A DNA stretch of 20,136 nucleotides from JBCBKL01 sp038521825 (GTDB lineage Bacteria; Pseudomonadota; Alphaproteobacteria; Rhodobacterales; Rhodobacteraceae): assembly GCA_038521825.1 (NCBI GenBank), contig JBCBKL010000040.1, forward strand, positions 1-20,136, given 5' to 3'. The notes under the pieces were generated by a model, which was not told where the DNA came from, did no database searches, and worked only from the letters and a program-made list of their open reading frames with translations. Positions 6,839 to 15,651 of this stretch are shown in pieces. The first letter of the stretch is position 1. Every line of letters begins with the position of its first letter. The position numbers and the translations under genes were made by a program.

Positions 6839-9031
6839 ATGCTACATTATCTTAACAAAAAGCTGCCGGCCCCTGCGCCCACCCGCCGCCAATTCCTCGC
6901 CATGTCGGCGGGTGCCGCAGGCGGGCTCCTGATTGGCCTAGTTGTTCCGCATCGCTCGATCGCTGCCGCGACTGCTTCAGGGTCCAGCGATGCCTTGGTG
7001 ACGCCATTCGTTCACATTACCCCCGACAATCGGGTCGTGGTTCTGAGCAAGCACCTAGATAAAGGTCAGGGTGCTGCAACAGGCCTCGCAACACTGATCG
7101 CCGAGGAGCTTGACGCCGCACCCGGTCAGATCGAGGTCGAATTCGCTCCGTCCAATCCCGAAGTCTATGCCAACCTGCTGTTCGGCGTACAGGGGACAGG
7201 TGGGTCGACGGCAATGGCGAATTCCTTCGATCAATATCGCCAGGCTGGTGCGACCGCACGTGCCATGATGGTGAACGCGGCCGCCAAAACGTGGGGCATC
7301 CCTCCGGATCAGATCACCGTCGCGAACGGGGTTGTCTCGGGCGGCGGAAACTCGGCGCCGTTCGGAGATCTTGCCAGCGCCGCATCGACCGAGAGCGTGC
7401 CCGGAGAGGTCGTACTCAAGTCACCTGATCAATGGGTTTACATCGGTAAGTCGATGCCCCGAACGGAGTTGCCGCAAAAGACCAAAGGCAGCGTTGGTCT
7501 GTTCGGCATGGATCATCAACCCGAGACTGGCTTGATCGCCGTGACAGCCCGACCACCCCGGTTCGGCGCGACACTGGCATCCGTCGATGCCACCGAGGCA
7601 CTGGCGATCGAGGGTGTCGAAGCCGTGATCGAGATCCCGCAGGGCGTGGCGGTGATTGCCAGTAACACTTGGACGGCGATGCAAGCGCGCGACTTGCTAG
7701 CCATCGAATGGACAGAAGGCAGTGGCGAGACGCGAGGCAGCGAAGAGTTGCTGGCCGAGTACCGCAATCTGCTCGATGAACAGGGCACATCCGCACCCGT
7801 CCGCGGCGATGCAGCGGCAAAACTGGCCGAGGCGGCGCAGGTGATCGAGGCCGACTACGTCTTTCCTTTCCTTGCCCACGCGACGATGGAGCCGCTGGAC
7901 ATGACCGTTCTTTATGACGGGTCGAGCGCCGCGTTTTGGGGCGGGTCACAGATACAGACGATCGATCACGGAACCGCCGCGGCTGTTCTGGGCCTCGACA
8001 TGTCGCAGATCGAGATCAACACCGTGTGGGGCGGCGGATCCTTTGGACGCCGGGCAACAGCGGACGCACATCTCGTTGCCGAAGCGGCCACGATCGGTAA
8101 GGCATGGCTCGACCAAGGTGGCGAGGCCCGTCCGATCAAGCTGGTCTACAGCCGCGAGGACGATATCAAGGGTGGATACTATCGCCCGTTGGCCCTCCAC
8201 CGCGTCCGCGCGGGTCTTGATGCTGACGGCAACGTCTCGGGCTGGGAACATCGTGTAGTTTGCCAGGGCATTCTGATTGGCACCCCGTTCGAAGCCTTCG
8301 GCGTTCAGGACGGGATCGACAATTCGGCGATAGAGGGCGTGGCGGACACGACCTACAGCTTGCCGGATATGGCAGTGGATGTGCATCACCCCGACGTCGG
8401 TATCCCTGTTCTATGGTGGCGTTCCGTTGGCCATACCCACACGGCCTATGTCATGGAAACGATGATGGACGAGCTTGCTCAGGCAGCCGGCCGAGATCCC
8501 ATCGAATTTCGCCTAGCACATCTTGATCAGGATGCGCGATTGGCTGGTGTGCTTTCCTTGGCTGCAGAGAAAGCGGGAACGGCGCCTGCCGATGGTCTTC
8601 ATCGCGGTGTGGCCGTTCACAAGAGCTTCAACAGCTATGTGGCCGAGGTTGCCGACATCCGCATGCGTGACGACGGTACCGTGAAAGTCGAAAAGGTGAC
8701 CTGTGCTGTGGATTGCGGTGTGCCGATCAATCCCGACAACATCGTCGCGCAGATCGAGGGTGGCTTGGGCTATGGCCTGTCGGCGATCCTACGCGAAGAA
8801 ATCACGCTGACCGGCGGCGAAGTGGATCAGTTCAACTATCCTGACTACACGCCGCTGCGCATCACCGACATGCCTGAGGTCGAGGTGCATATCGTGAATT
8901 CGACCGAAGCGCCGACTGGTATTGGTGAGCCCGGCACACCCCCGATCGGACCAGCGGTGGCCAATGCGGTCTTTGCCGCAACCGGAACGCGGATCCGCGA
9001 ATTGCCCTTCACCAAACACGGTTTGGCATAA
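6839..9031 (+). CDS. Large molybdopterin-binding subunit of a molybdenum hydroxylase (isoquinoline 1-oxidoreductase beta-like), Tat-exported
   Basis: Catalytic subunit of 730 residues in the xanthine dehydrogenase/aldehyde oxidase superfamily. The N-terminus carries a twin-arginine signal: TRRQFLAMSAG at about 15-25, followed by a hydrophobic stretch and an Ala-rich cleavage region near 42. This suggests the folded, cofactor-loaded enzyme is exported to the periplasm, with the small subunit carried along. Mo-cofactor motifs include WGGGSFGRR (397-405), WWRSVGHTHTAYVMETMMDELA and the C-terminal GEPGTPPIGPAVANAVFAA, in which E697 matches the catalytic Glu of the superfamily. These forms, especially GGGSFGRR and WRSVGHT, are typical of IorB-like proteins rather than bacterial XdhB or CoxL. 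No XdhC-like maturation gene or cytochrome is adjacent. Its stop lies 8 bases from the convergent oxyR stop. Substrate unknown. Confidence 0.93.
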   Translation: MLHYLNKKLPAPAPTRRQFLAMSAGAAGGLLIGLVVPHRSIAAATASGSSDALVTPFVHITPDNRVVVLSKHLDKGQGAATGLATLIAEELDAAPGQIEVEFAPSNPEVYANLLFGVQGTGGSTAMANSFDQYRQAGATARAMMVNAAAKTWGIPPDQITVANGVVSGGGNSAPFGDLASAASTESVPGEVVLKSPDQWVYIGKSMPRTELPQKTKGSVGLFGMDHQPETGLIAVTARPPRFGATLASVDATEALAIEGVEAVIEIPQGVAVIASNTWTAMQARDLLAIEWTEGSGETRGSEELLAEYRNLLDEQGTSAPVRGDAAAKLAEAAQVIEADYVFPFLAHATMEPLDMTVLYDGSSAAFWGGSQIQTIDHGTAAAVLGLDMSQIEINTVWGGGSFGRRATADAHLVAEAATIGKAWLDQGGEARPIKLVYSREDDIKGGYYRPLALHRVRAGLDADGNVSGWEHRVVCQGILIGTPFEAFGVQDGIDNSAIEGVADTTYSLPDMAVDVHHPDVGIPVLWWRSVGHTHTAYVMETMMDELAQAAGRDPIEFRLAHLDQDARLAGVLSLAAEKAGTAPADGLHRGVAVHKSFNSYVAEVADIRMRDDGTVKVEKVTCAVDCGVPINPDNIVAQIEGGLGYGLSAILREEITLTGGEVDQFNYPDYTPLRITDMPEVEVHIVNSTEAPTGIGEPGTPPIGPAVANAVFAATGTRIRELPFTKHGLA

Positions 9032-9039
9032 AGTCTTCT

Positions 9040-9963
9040 CTAGCGAATGAGGTGAGCCGGAAACGGCTCGCCAGCCCTATCTGCGGACCGACACACAATC
9101 TCGGACAGCTCGGACAGCTGTGGGCCAAGTGGGCTGGTCCGCCGCCACACCATTCCCACCGTTCGTTTGGGTGCAGGCGTCTCAAATCGTCCGACAGCCA
9201 CCTTTGCCGACCGGGCCTCAACCGGGACTGCCATTTCGGGGATGAGGGTCACACCGATTCCAGCACCGACCATCTGAACAAGCGTCGAGAGTGAGCTGCC
9301 ATCGAGCCCCTTGCGCGGAAAACCGGTGCGGAGGTCGCAAAAAGACAAGGCCTGATCGCGAAAACAGTGCCCCTCTTCCAAAAGAAGCAAGCGCATCTCG
9401 CGTAGTGCTTCCTTGCCCGGCGTTGGCTCACCGCCCTGATCCGCCGGACGAACCAAGACCAATTCCTCTTCGAACAGGGGCAATTCTTCGAACGCGGCCT
9501 CCGATATTGGCAACGCCACGATGGCGGCATCAATCTGTCCAGCCGATAATTCTTCAATCAGCCGCTCGGTCAGCGTTTCCCGGATGTGAACGTCAAGGTC
9601 AGGATAGACTTCCGACAGTTCGGCTATGAGGTTAGGCAACAGATACGGCGCTATCGTCGGAATGATCCCAAGGCGCAGCCGACCCAAAAAACCCTCGCGC
9701 GCGGCGCGGGCCATATCGTCGAGCTCTTCGACAGATTGAAGAATTGCCCTGACCCTCGGTGCAAAATCACGACCAAAGGCTGTCAGCTCCACTTGTTTCG
9801 GGCGGCGTTCGAACAGCGGGGTTCCAAGCGTTTCTTCGAGATCCTTGATCTGAACAGACAGAGCGGGCTGCGACACCGCGCATATGTCCGCAGCACGCCC
9901 AAAATGCCCTTGCCGGGCCAGTGCTTCAAAGTAGCGCAACTGTCTGAGAGTGATATCCGCCAT
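9040..9963 (-). CDS. oxyR: Hydrogen-peroxide-sensing LysR-family regulator OxyR
   Basis: DNA-binding redox sensor of 307 residues. Residues 1-60 form the LysR winged helix-turn-helix (LRQLRYFEALARQGHFGRAA, then VSQPALSVQIKDLEE). The effector domain contains LLLLEEGHCFRDQALSFCDL, which matches the E. coli OxyR peroxide-sensing segment: C200 and C209 have the same spacing as Cys199 and Cys208. This separates it from generic LysR proteins. Oxidation to the disulphide is the known activation mechanism in the family. It is divergent from katG across 199 bases, the usual arrangement for an activator and its main target. The ATG at 9963 overlaps the proposed OxyR box, so autoregulation is plausible. 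It converges on the hydroxylase operon with 8 bases between stops. Confidence 0.95.
   Translation of the reverse strand: MADITLRQLRYFEALARQGHFGRAADICAVSQPALSVQIKDLEETLGTPLFERRPKQVELTAFGRDFAPRVRAILQSVEELDDMARAAREGFLGRLRLGIIPTIAPYLLPNLIAELSEVYPDLDVHIRETLTERLIEELSAGQIDAAIVALPISEAAFEELPLFEEELVLVRPADQGGEPTPGKEALREMRLLLLEEGHCFRDQALSFCDLRTGFPRKGLDGSSLSTLVQMVGAGIGVTLIPEMAVPVEARSAKVAVGRFETPAPKRTVGMVWRRTSPLGPQLSELSEIVCRSADRAGEPFPAHLIR
9051..9072. terminator. GAAA-loop hairpin inside the 3' end of oxyR, possible terminator for the hydroxylase operon
   Basis: GGTGAGCCG (9051-9059) and CGGCTCGCC (9064-9072) form a 9-bp stem with one G-U wobble and a GAAA tetraloop. On the plus strand it lies 20 bases after the large-subunit stop; on the minus strand it is within the last codons of oxyR. 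No T-run follows in either direction, so terminator function is uncertain. Confidence 0.4.
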
Positions 9964-9998
9964 AACTTGAACCTATCGCAGGCATTAAAAAACACAAC
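9962..9998 (+). promoter_or_regulatory. Candidate OxyR-binding site upstream of katG
   Basis: The E. coli OxyR pattern is ATAG-N7-CTAT-N7-ATAG-N7-CTAT. Here, in exact register, are ATAA (9962), CTAT (9973), ATTA (9984) and CAAC (9995): 11 of 16 positions match, with the first half-site 7 of 8. The site ends directly against the proposed katG -35 and covers the oxyR start codon, as expected for an activator that also controls itself. It is degenerate, so confidence is moderate. Confidence 0.45.
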
Positions 9999-10027
9999 TT
10001 ATACCAATGGCGATGCTGTGCTATCTT
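9999..10027 (+). promoter_or_regulatory. Candidate katG promoter with extended -10
   Basis: TG-C-TATCTT (10019-10027) is a good extended -10 element. The -35 at 17-base spacing is TTATAC (9999-10004), a poor match, which fits a promoter that needs an activator such as OxyR. It implies a leader of roughly 130 bases before the katG ATG; nothing else recognisable was seen in that leader. Confidence 0.45.
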
Positions 10028-10162
10028 GACTACGAGAATGGGGCGGCGAACCTTCGCGCAAGCGTTGGAATCGTCGGCTAGACACACCGGCGTTTCACAA
10101 CCACATGCAATCAAACGCGACGCGCTCGCCCCTTCAGGCCACAACACAAACGGGAGATCACA

Positions 10163-12406
10163 ATGGACGGTAACAACGTTGAAACGAAGGGCCGATGCCC
10201 GGTTCTGCACGCGACATTCGGGGTCCGCTCCAACAAAGATTGGTGGCCGAACCAGCTTAACCTAAAAATCCTGCACCAGAACACCGCAGAGCTGGATCCG
10301 ATCGGCGACGACTTTGACTATGCCGAGGCATTCAAATCGCTCGATCTGAAAGCGCTGAAGGAAGATCTTTATGCGCTGATGACCGACTCGCAAGACTGGT
10401 GGCCTGCCGATTACGGTCACTACGGCGGCCTTTTCATCCGAATGGCATGGCACAGCGCCGGGACCTACCGGATCGCTGACGGACGTGGCGGCGCCGGATC
10501 CGGCATGCAACGCTTTGCCCCGCTGAACAGCTGGCCGGATAACGGAAACCTCGACAAGGCGCGTCGCCTGCTGTGGCCGATCAAGCAAAAGTACGGCAAC
10601 AAGATCTCGTGGGCCGATCTGATGATCCTTGCCGGTAACTGTGCGATTGAATCCATGGGCGGCAAGACGTTTGGATTTGGTGGTGGGCGCCCGGACGTCT
10701 GGGAGCCCGAAGAAGATGTGTACTGGGGCACCGAAAACGAGTGGCTCGCGGTCAGCGACAACCCCAACAGCCGCTATGGTGGGGCCCGCGACCTGGAGAC
10801 CGGCGAAAGCAGTGCAGCGACACTGGAAAACCCTTTAGCCGCAGTGCAGATGGGCCTTATCTACGTCAATCCGCAAGGGCCCGATGGCAACCCCGATCCG
10901 CTCGCCTCGGCCCATGACATCCGGCTGACCTTCGCGCGCATGGCGATGAATGATTACGAAACGGTGGCACTCACGGCAGGTGGCCACACATTCGGCAAAA
11001 TGCATGGTGCGGGAGACGAAGCCCATGTCGGCCCCGAACCCGAAGGCGCGCCGATCCATGCCATGGGTCTGGGATGGCTAAGCACCTATGGCAGCGGCAA
11101 GGGGCGCGATGCCATCACCAGCGGTCTCGAAGGTGCTTGGACACCGAACCCGATCCAGTGGGACATGGGCTACTTCGACGTTCTGTTCAAATATGACTGG
11201 GAACTGACGAAAACCCCGGCTGGGGCGTGGATCTGGACACCAAAGGACCTTAAGGAAGAGGACATGGCACCCGATCCCGAAGATCCATCGAAGAAAGTGC
11301 CGATCTTCATGACCACCGCCGACATGGCGATGCGCATGGACCCGGAATACGAAAAAGTTTCGCGCCATTTCCAAGAGAACCCGGACGAATTCGCCGATGC
11401 ATTTGCGCGGGCGTGGTTCAAGCTGACACACCGGGATATGGGCCCCAAAGTCCGTTATTTGGGCGAGGAGGTGCCTGATGAAGACCTGATCTGGCAGGAT
11501 CCGGTTCCGGCGGTCACACACCATCTGGTCGATGCGGACGACATCGCTGCGCTGAAGTCGGAAATCCTTGGTTCCGACCTCTCGATCTCGGAACTGGTGT
11601 CGACCGCGTGGGCGTCGGCTGCGACCTTCCGTGGTTCGGACAAAAGGGGTGGAGCCAACGGCGCCCGCATCCGTCTTGCGCCGCAAAAGGATTGGGACGT
11701 AAACCAACCCGCGCAACTGGCCAGGGTGCTCGAAACCCTTGAGGACATTCAGACCAAGTTCAACACCGGCCAGTCGAACGGCAAGGCGATTTCCCTTGCC
11801 GACCTGATCGTTCTGGGCGGTTGTGCGGCGGTCGAACAAGCGGCCAAGAACGCAGGTCAGGACATCGAAGTGCCGTTCACACCGGGACGGGGCGACGCGA
11901 CCGAAGAGGAAACGGACGCCGACTCGTTCGACGTGCTTGAGCCCGCCGCCGATGGGTTCCGCAACTATCAGAAGGCCGAGTACACCGTGTCTGCCGAAGA
12001 GTTGCTGATCGACCGGGCACAGTTGCTGACGCTGACCGCACCGGAAATGTCAGTTCTGTTGGGCGGCCTTCGGGTCTTGGGCGCGAACGTTGGCGGGTCA
12101 AAGCATGGCGTCTTCACCGACAAGACCGATGCGCTGACCAACGACTTTTTCGTCAACGTTCTCGACATGGCAACCGAGTGGAAGCCCACTTCGGAGTCTG
12201 AAACCGAGTTTGAAGGCCGCGACCGCGCGTCGGGCGATCTCAAATGGACAGCCACCCGTGTCGATCTGATTTTTGGTTCGAACTCGCAACTGCGGGCTCT
12301 GGCGGAGGTCTATGCGCAGGAAGATGCCAAGGCGGCGTTCGCACATAAATTCGCGGCGGCATGGTCGAAAGTGATGGACCTGGATCGGTTCGATCTGGCG
12401 GCCTGA
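10163..12406 (+). CDS. katG: Catalase-peroxidase KatG
   Basis: Haem enzyme of 747 residues that degrades hydrogen peroxide by catalase and peroxidase activity. It has the typical two-domain duplicated length. The distal haem pocket is R93, W96 and H97 (LFIRMAWHSAGTYR). The Met-Tyr-Trp adduct needed for catalase activity is complete: W96, Y234 (GLIYVNPQGPDG) and M260 (FARMAMNDYE). The proximal His is H275 (GGHTFGKMHG) with partner W333 (PIQWDMGYF). The spacing from Y234 to M260 to H275 matches well-studied KatG proteins. The loop between W96 and Y234 is longer than in the Mycobacterium protein, as is common for this variable loop. There is no signal peptide, so it is cytoplasmic. The start at 10163 has GGGAGA upstream. 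It is probably induced by the adjacent divergent OxyR, and a strong hairpin follows. Confidence 0.98.
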   Translation: MDGNNVETKGRCPVLHATFGVRSNKDWWPNQLNLKILHQNTAELDPIGDDFDYAEAFKSLDLKALKEDLYALMTDSQDWWPADYGHYGGLFIRMAWHSAGTYRIADGRGGAGSGMQRFAPLNSWPDNGNLDKARRLLWPIKQKYGNKISWADLMILAGNCAIESMGGKTFGFGGGRPDVWEPEEDVYWGTENEWLAVSDNPNSRYGGARDLETGESSAATLENPLAAVQMGLIYVNPQGPDGNPDPLASAHDIRLTFARMAMNDYETVALTAGGHTFGKMHGAGDEAHVGPEPEGAPIHAMGLGWLSTYGSGKGRDAITSGLEGAWTPNPIQWDMGYFDVLFKYDWELTKTPAGAWIWTPKDLKEEDMAPDPEDPSKKVPIFMTTADMAMRMDPEYEKVSRHFQENPDEFADAFARAWFKLTHRDMGPKVRYLGEEVPDEDLIWQDPVPAVTHHLVDADDIAALKSEILGSDLSISELVSTAWASAATFRGSDKRGGANGARIRLAPQKDWDVNQPAQLARVLETLEDIQTKFNTGQSNGKAISLADLIVLGGCAAVEQAAKNAGQDIEVPFTPGRGDATEEETDADSFDVLEPAADGFRNYQKAEYTVSAEELLIDRAQLLTLTAPEMSVLLGGLRVLGANVGGSKHGVFTDKTDALTNDFFVNVLDMATEWKPTSESETEFEGRDRASGDLKWTATRVDLIFGSNSQLRALAEVYAQEDAKAAFAHKFAAAWSKVMDLDRFDLAA

Positions 12407-12433
12407 TCAGCCAGTTCGCTTCGTAAATTGAGA

Positions 12434-12462
12434 GAAGCCGACGCATCACGCGCGTCGGCTTC
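12434..12462. terminator. Hairpin terminator after katG, possibly bidirectional
   Basis: GAAGCCGACGC (12434-12444) and GCGTCGGCTTC (12452-12462) form a perfect 11-bp stem with a 7-base loop, 27 bases after the katG stop. The plus-strand continuation GATGTTTCTGG is mildly T-rich. On the minus strand it also follows the end of the convergent amidohydrolase gene by about 50 bases. It is the strongest terminator-like structure in the window. Confidence 0.8.
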
Positions 12463-12511
12463 GATGTTTCTGGCTACCAGAAGAATTTGATTGGTAGGGC
12501 GCAGGGGTTTT

Positions 12512-13393
12512 CTAGGCCGCGACATCCATCACATAAAACTGGCGCGCTGTCTCAAAGAACACGGCCGGCTTGTCCTGCTCAGGTATCAGCGTTTCATAGG
12601 CGGTCATGAGCTTGGCATAGTCCGAATAAAGGCTGTCGACCGGAAAGTTCGATCCGAACATGCAGCGGTCAGGGCCGAACTGCTCGAGGCAAATCTCGAC
12701 GATTGGCTTGATGCTCTGGGCCGTCCAATGATGATCGAACATTCCCAACCCCGACAGCTTGCATGTGACATTCGACAAGGCCGACAGATGCCGCAGTTCG
12801 TTTTTCCAAGCCGCAATGCCAGCCGGGCTGCGATCATGCGGCGATCCGGCATGACAGAGAGCGACTTTGGTTTCCGGACACTTCTCCAGAACCCGGGCGG
12901 TCTTTTTCATCAATTCCGGCAGCAACTGCAGGTCATAGGACAGACCAAATTCCGGTAGGCGCCGCAATCCTGCGCGGAACGCCGGATCATCAAGCAAGGC
13001 GTTTGTCCCCGTATGCGCATCCTCGCCAGGCGCACGCCCTACGATCTGACGCACGCCCCTGACGGTCGACAGTGCCTTATACCGCTCAAGCTGTTCAGCA
13101 AAATCGGGCTTGGTCAGATCACAGAACGCGACCTGGACGAGGGGCCATTCCTGGTTCTTATCCGCAACCGCTTGCACCCATTGTGCCTCTGCCCAGCTGT
13201 CGGCAGCACCAACCTGGATATGAACCGACGCCCCCACCCCAGTGCTTGACGCATCCCCGGAAAACTCTGCAAGCAGGTAGTCACGCCGGATCGGTGCCGG
13301 ATCACCAAAAAACCGCTTGGTCCCCTTGTCCATCAGCCAAGGATAGCTGACGGCTTGCAAATCCCAAAGATGGTGGTGCGCGTCGATCTTCAT
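12512..13393 (-). CDS. Amidohydrolase-family protein, lactonase-like (COG3618 type)
   Basis: Predicted cytoplasmic TIM-barrel hydrolase of 293 residues, normal for this group. It has DAHHHLWDL at the N-terminus (H6-H8), VHIQVG (H58), LCHAG (H181) and FGSNFPVDSL (D253). This is the layout of the amidohydrolase branch that includes 2-pyrone-4,6-dicarboxylate lactonase, L-fuconolactonase and L-rhamnonolactonase, which open cyclic esters. The start at 13393 overlaps the upstream stop by four bases (ATGA), so it is translated together with the double-SnoaL protein. The pair is divergent from a sugar-type importer, which fits hydrolysis of a sugar-derived or other lactone, but the substrate is inferred from context only. 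The family also contains uncharacterised hydrolases, so the exact reaction stays open. Confidence 0.88.
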   Translation of the reverse strand: MKIDAHHHLWDLQAVSYPWLMDKGTKRFFGDPAPIRRDYLLAEFSGDASSTGVGASVHIQVGAADSWAEAQWVQAVADKNQEWPLVQVAFCDLTKPDFAEQLERYKALSTVRGVRQIVGRAPGEDAHTGTNALLDDPAFRAGLRRLPEFGLSYDLQLLPELMKKTARVLEKCPETKVALCHAGSPHDRSPAGIAAWKNELRHLSALSNVTCKLSGLGMFDHHWTAQSIKPIVEICLEQFGPDRCMFGSNFPVDSLYSDYAKLMTAYETLIPEQDKPAVFFETARQFYVMDVAA

Positions 13394-14394
13394 GGATGGC
13401 CGATCTCGGTTGTTCTTTTGAGGATATCGACACCCTGCATCTTCCAGAAATGAAGCAGGTCGATGAAAATCCAGTTCTCGGCCAGCTTGTCGCCCTCACG
13501 CCGGTAGATGTCGATCACACGAAACTCGCCGGGGCGGCCCGTTGCAGGCATGCCCATGAAACCGCCAATCGGGACAGCGGTGAAGTTGGGCCAGCCGAAA
13601 AAGCCACTGAAATGCCCCTCGGCGATGCGGCAGCGATGCTGCGTCGGTGATCGCTGATCAAAGGACGCCCGGAAAGGCCCTGCATGTTGCAGCGCATAGC
13701 GGTCGATCGTGAAGGTCGCACCAATTCCGGCTGGTCCCCACCAAATCATGTCTTCGTGCCAGGTCCGCCGCAGTTCGTCGGTCAGGGGCAAACCGCTTTT
13801 CCACTGGCCGAGGTCCGCGATCATCTGGTTCATGACCTTCATGGTCTGTTCGCCGGCCTCGGATGCCTGATTGTCGAACATCACACCATCATGGGTTTGT
13901 GGGCCGGGCTGAACAAGATGCGCGCCCGTTTGTTCGGGAAATGGCTTTAGACCCGCTTGCAACATCAGGTGTGGGATATCGAAATACATGGCCGTTTCGA
14001 CGATCCTGTCATCCTGAACCCTGTGAAAGGCTGAATAGCGCAGAAAGGCCATCTTGCCCGTGGGCGGAATGCCCAGCCATGGCTGGTCGAAGAGCCCCAT
14101 AAGATGCCCCATCGAGGCAACCCATATCCCGCCAGTATCGGCGATGAAGTTCTCGCCTGCCATAAACACGTCGATCCGACGACGCATTGACGAGAGACTG
14201 CTACGCAAGGGGGTCCAGAATTGCCGGGCGACCGGCTCGGCCCCGTCGATCCGGTCGAAGGGCGAAAAACCACACCACCTCAGATCGACGGCACAATGAC
14301 GACCAATCGCATGCGACAGATCTGATATCTCTGCCGTATCGAGGTCATCGTAGAAGGACTTAACCCTCCGTTTCTCCAGCTGAAAGTCCGCCAT
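13390..14394 (-). CDS. Tandem double-domain SnoaL-like (NTF2-fold, ester/polyketide cyclase family) protein
   Basis: A protein of 334 residues that appears to contain two SnoaL-like domains, about 10-150 and about 185-330. SnoaL relatives are small alpha+beta-barrel enzymes, usually near 130-150 residues, that catalyse aldol-type ring closure or related acid-base chemistry. Each half begins with a tryptophan-containing strand (VDLRWCGFSPFD; EDMIWWGPAGIG) and a W/P-F helix (FWTPLRSS; AGPFRASF). Each half ends with D-x2-H-x5-G: D139/H142 (YFDIPHLMLQAGL) and D312/H315 (FIDLLHFWKMQGVD). The same signature recurs in the single-domain protein at 19194-19730. It is the first gene of a two-gene operon with the lactonase-like protein. 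No signal peptide is visible, so it should be cytoplasmic. Function unknown; it is unlikely to be true polyketide biosynthesis because no polyketide genes are nearby. Confidence 0.8.
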   Translation of the reverse strand: MADFQLEKRRVKSFYDDLDTAEISDLSHAIGRHCAVDLRWCGFSPFDRIDGAEPVARQFWTPLRSSLSSMRRRIDVFMAGENFIADTGGIWVASMGHLMGLFDQPWLGIPPTGKMAFLRYSAFHRVQDDRIVETAMYFDIPHLMLQAGLKPFPEQTGAHLVQPGPQTHDGVMFDNQASEAGEQTMKVMNQMIADLGQWKSGLPLTDELRRTWHEDMIWWGPAGIGATFTIDRYALQHAGPFRASFDQRSPTQHRCRIAEGHFSGFFGWPNFTAVPIGGFMGMPATGRPGEFRVIDIYRREGDKLAENWIFIDLLHFWKMQGVDILKRTTEIGHP

Positions 14395-14469
14395 CCCGCG
14401 ACCCCGTCCCTCTGCCCTTCGGCTGTTTATTCGTCTTCGTGATTAAGGAATCATCGCATGAAAATCGTT

Positions 14470-14487
14470 TTTGCATACATATGCAAA
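14470..14487. promoter_or_regulatory. Perfect palindrome TTTGCATA-CA-TATGCAAA, candidate repressor operator
   Basis: Perfect 8-bp inverted arms around a 2-base centre. The length and AT-rich arms ending at a central TA/CA step resemble operators of GntR/FadR-type metabolite repressors. It lies 76 bases from one gene start and 83 from the other, so it can control both operons. The regulator family is an inference. Confidence 0.6.
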
Positions 14488-14525
14488 CTTGTCTTGCCAG
14501 AAGAAGAAGACTCTGACTACGCTTG

Positions 14526-14541
14526 TTGAAAACGTATTCAA
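14526..14541. promoter_or_regulatory. LacI-type operator candidate TTGAAAACGTATTCAA
   Basis: A 16-base near-palindrome with 14 of 16 symmetric positions and a central CG flanked by A/T, the hallmark of LacI-family operators. It lies 29 bases upstream of the importer ATPase start. Sugar ABC operons are often controlled by LacI proteins, but none is encoded in this window. Confidence 0.55.
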
Positions 14542-14570
14542 TGCGCGATTCTTGTGCCCGGGGGGCCATT

Positions 14571-15623
<1,053 letters not shown>

Positions 15624-15651
15624 CCCCAACAACCGCCCGGAAAGGGCATGA

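Larger units (their letters stand above)
14395..14570. promoter_or_regulatory. Divergent control region between the lactonase/SnoaL pair and the sugar-type importer
   Basis: A 176-base region that must hold promoters for both directions. Two palindromes stand out and are listed separately. On the plus strand, TTGTCT (14489-14494) with a 17-base gap to TCTGAC (14512-14517) is a weak promoter candidate; if it is used, the second palindrome would lie just around the transcription start. On the minus strand, TTGCAT (14481-14486) with TTTCAT (14458-14463) at 17 bases is also only weak. Joint regulation of the two operons is likely from the layout. Confidence 0.5.

Noticed and set aside
9100..9119. 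Near-tandem TCGGACAGC repeat at the oxyR 3' end
   Set aside because: It encodes the LSELSE part of the protein's C-terminal helix and is explained by coding; two copies are not remarkable.
11078..11839. Minus-strand open frame of 253 codons inside katG
   Set aside because: katG is complete with all active-site residues; the reverse frame has no domain or upstream signal.
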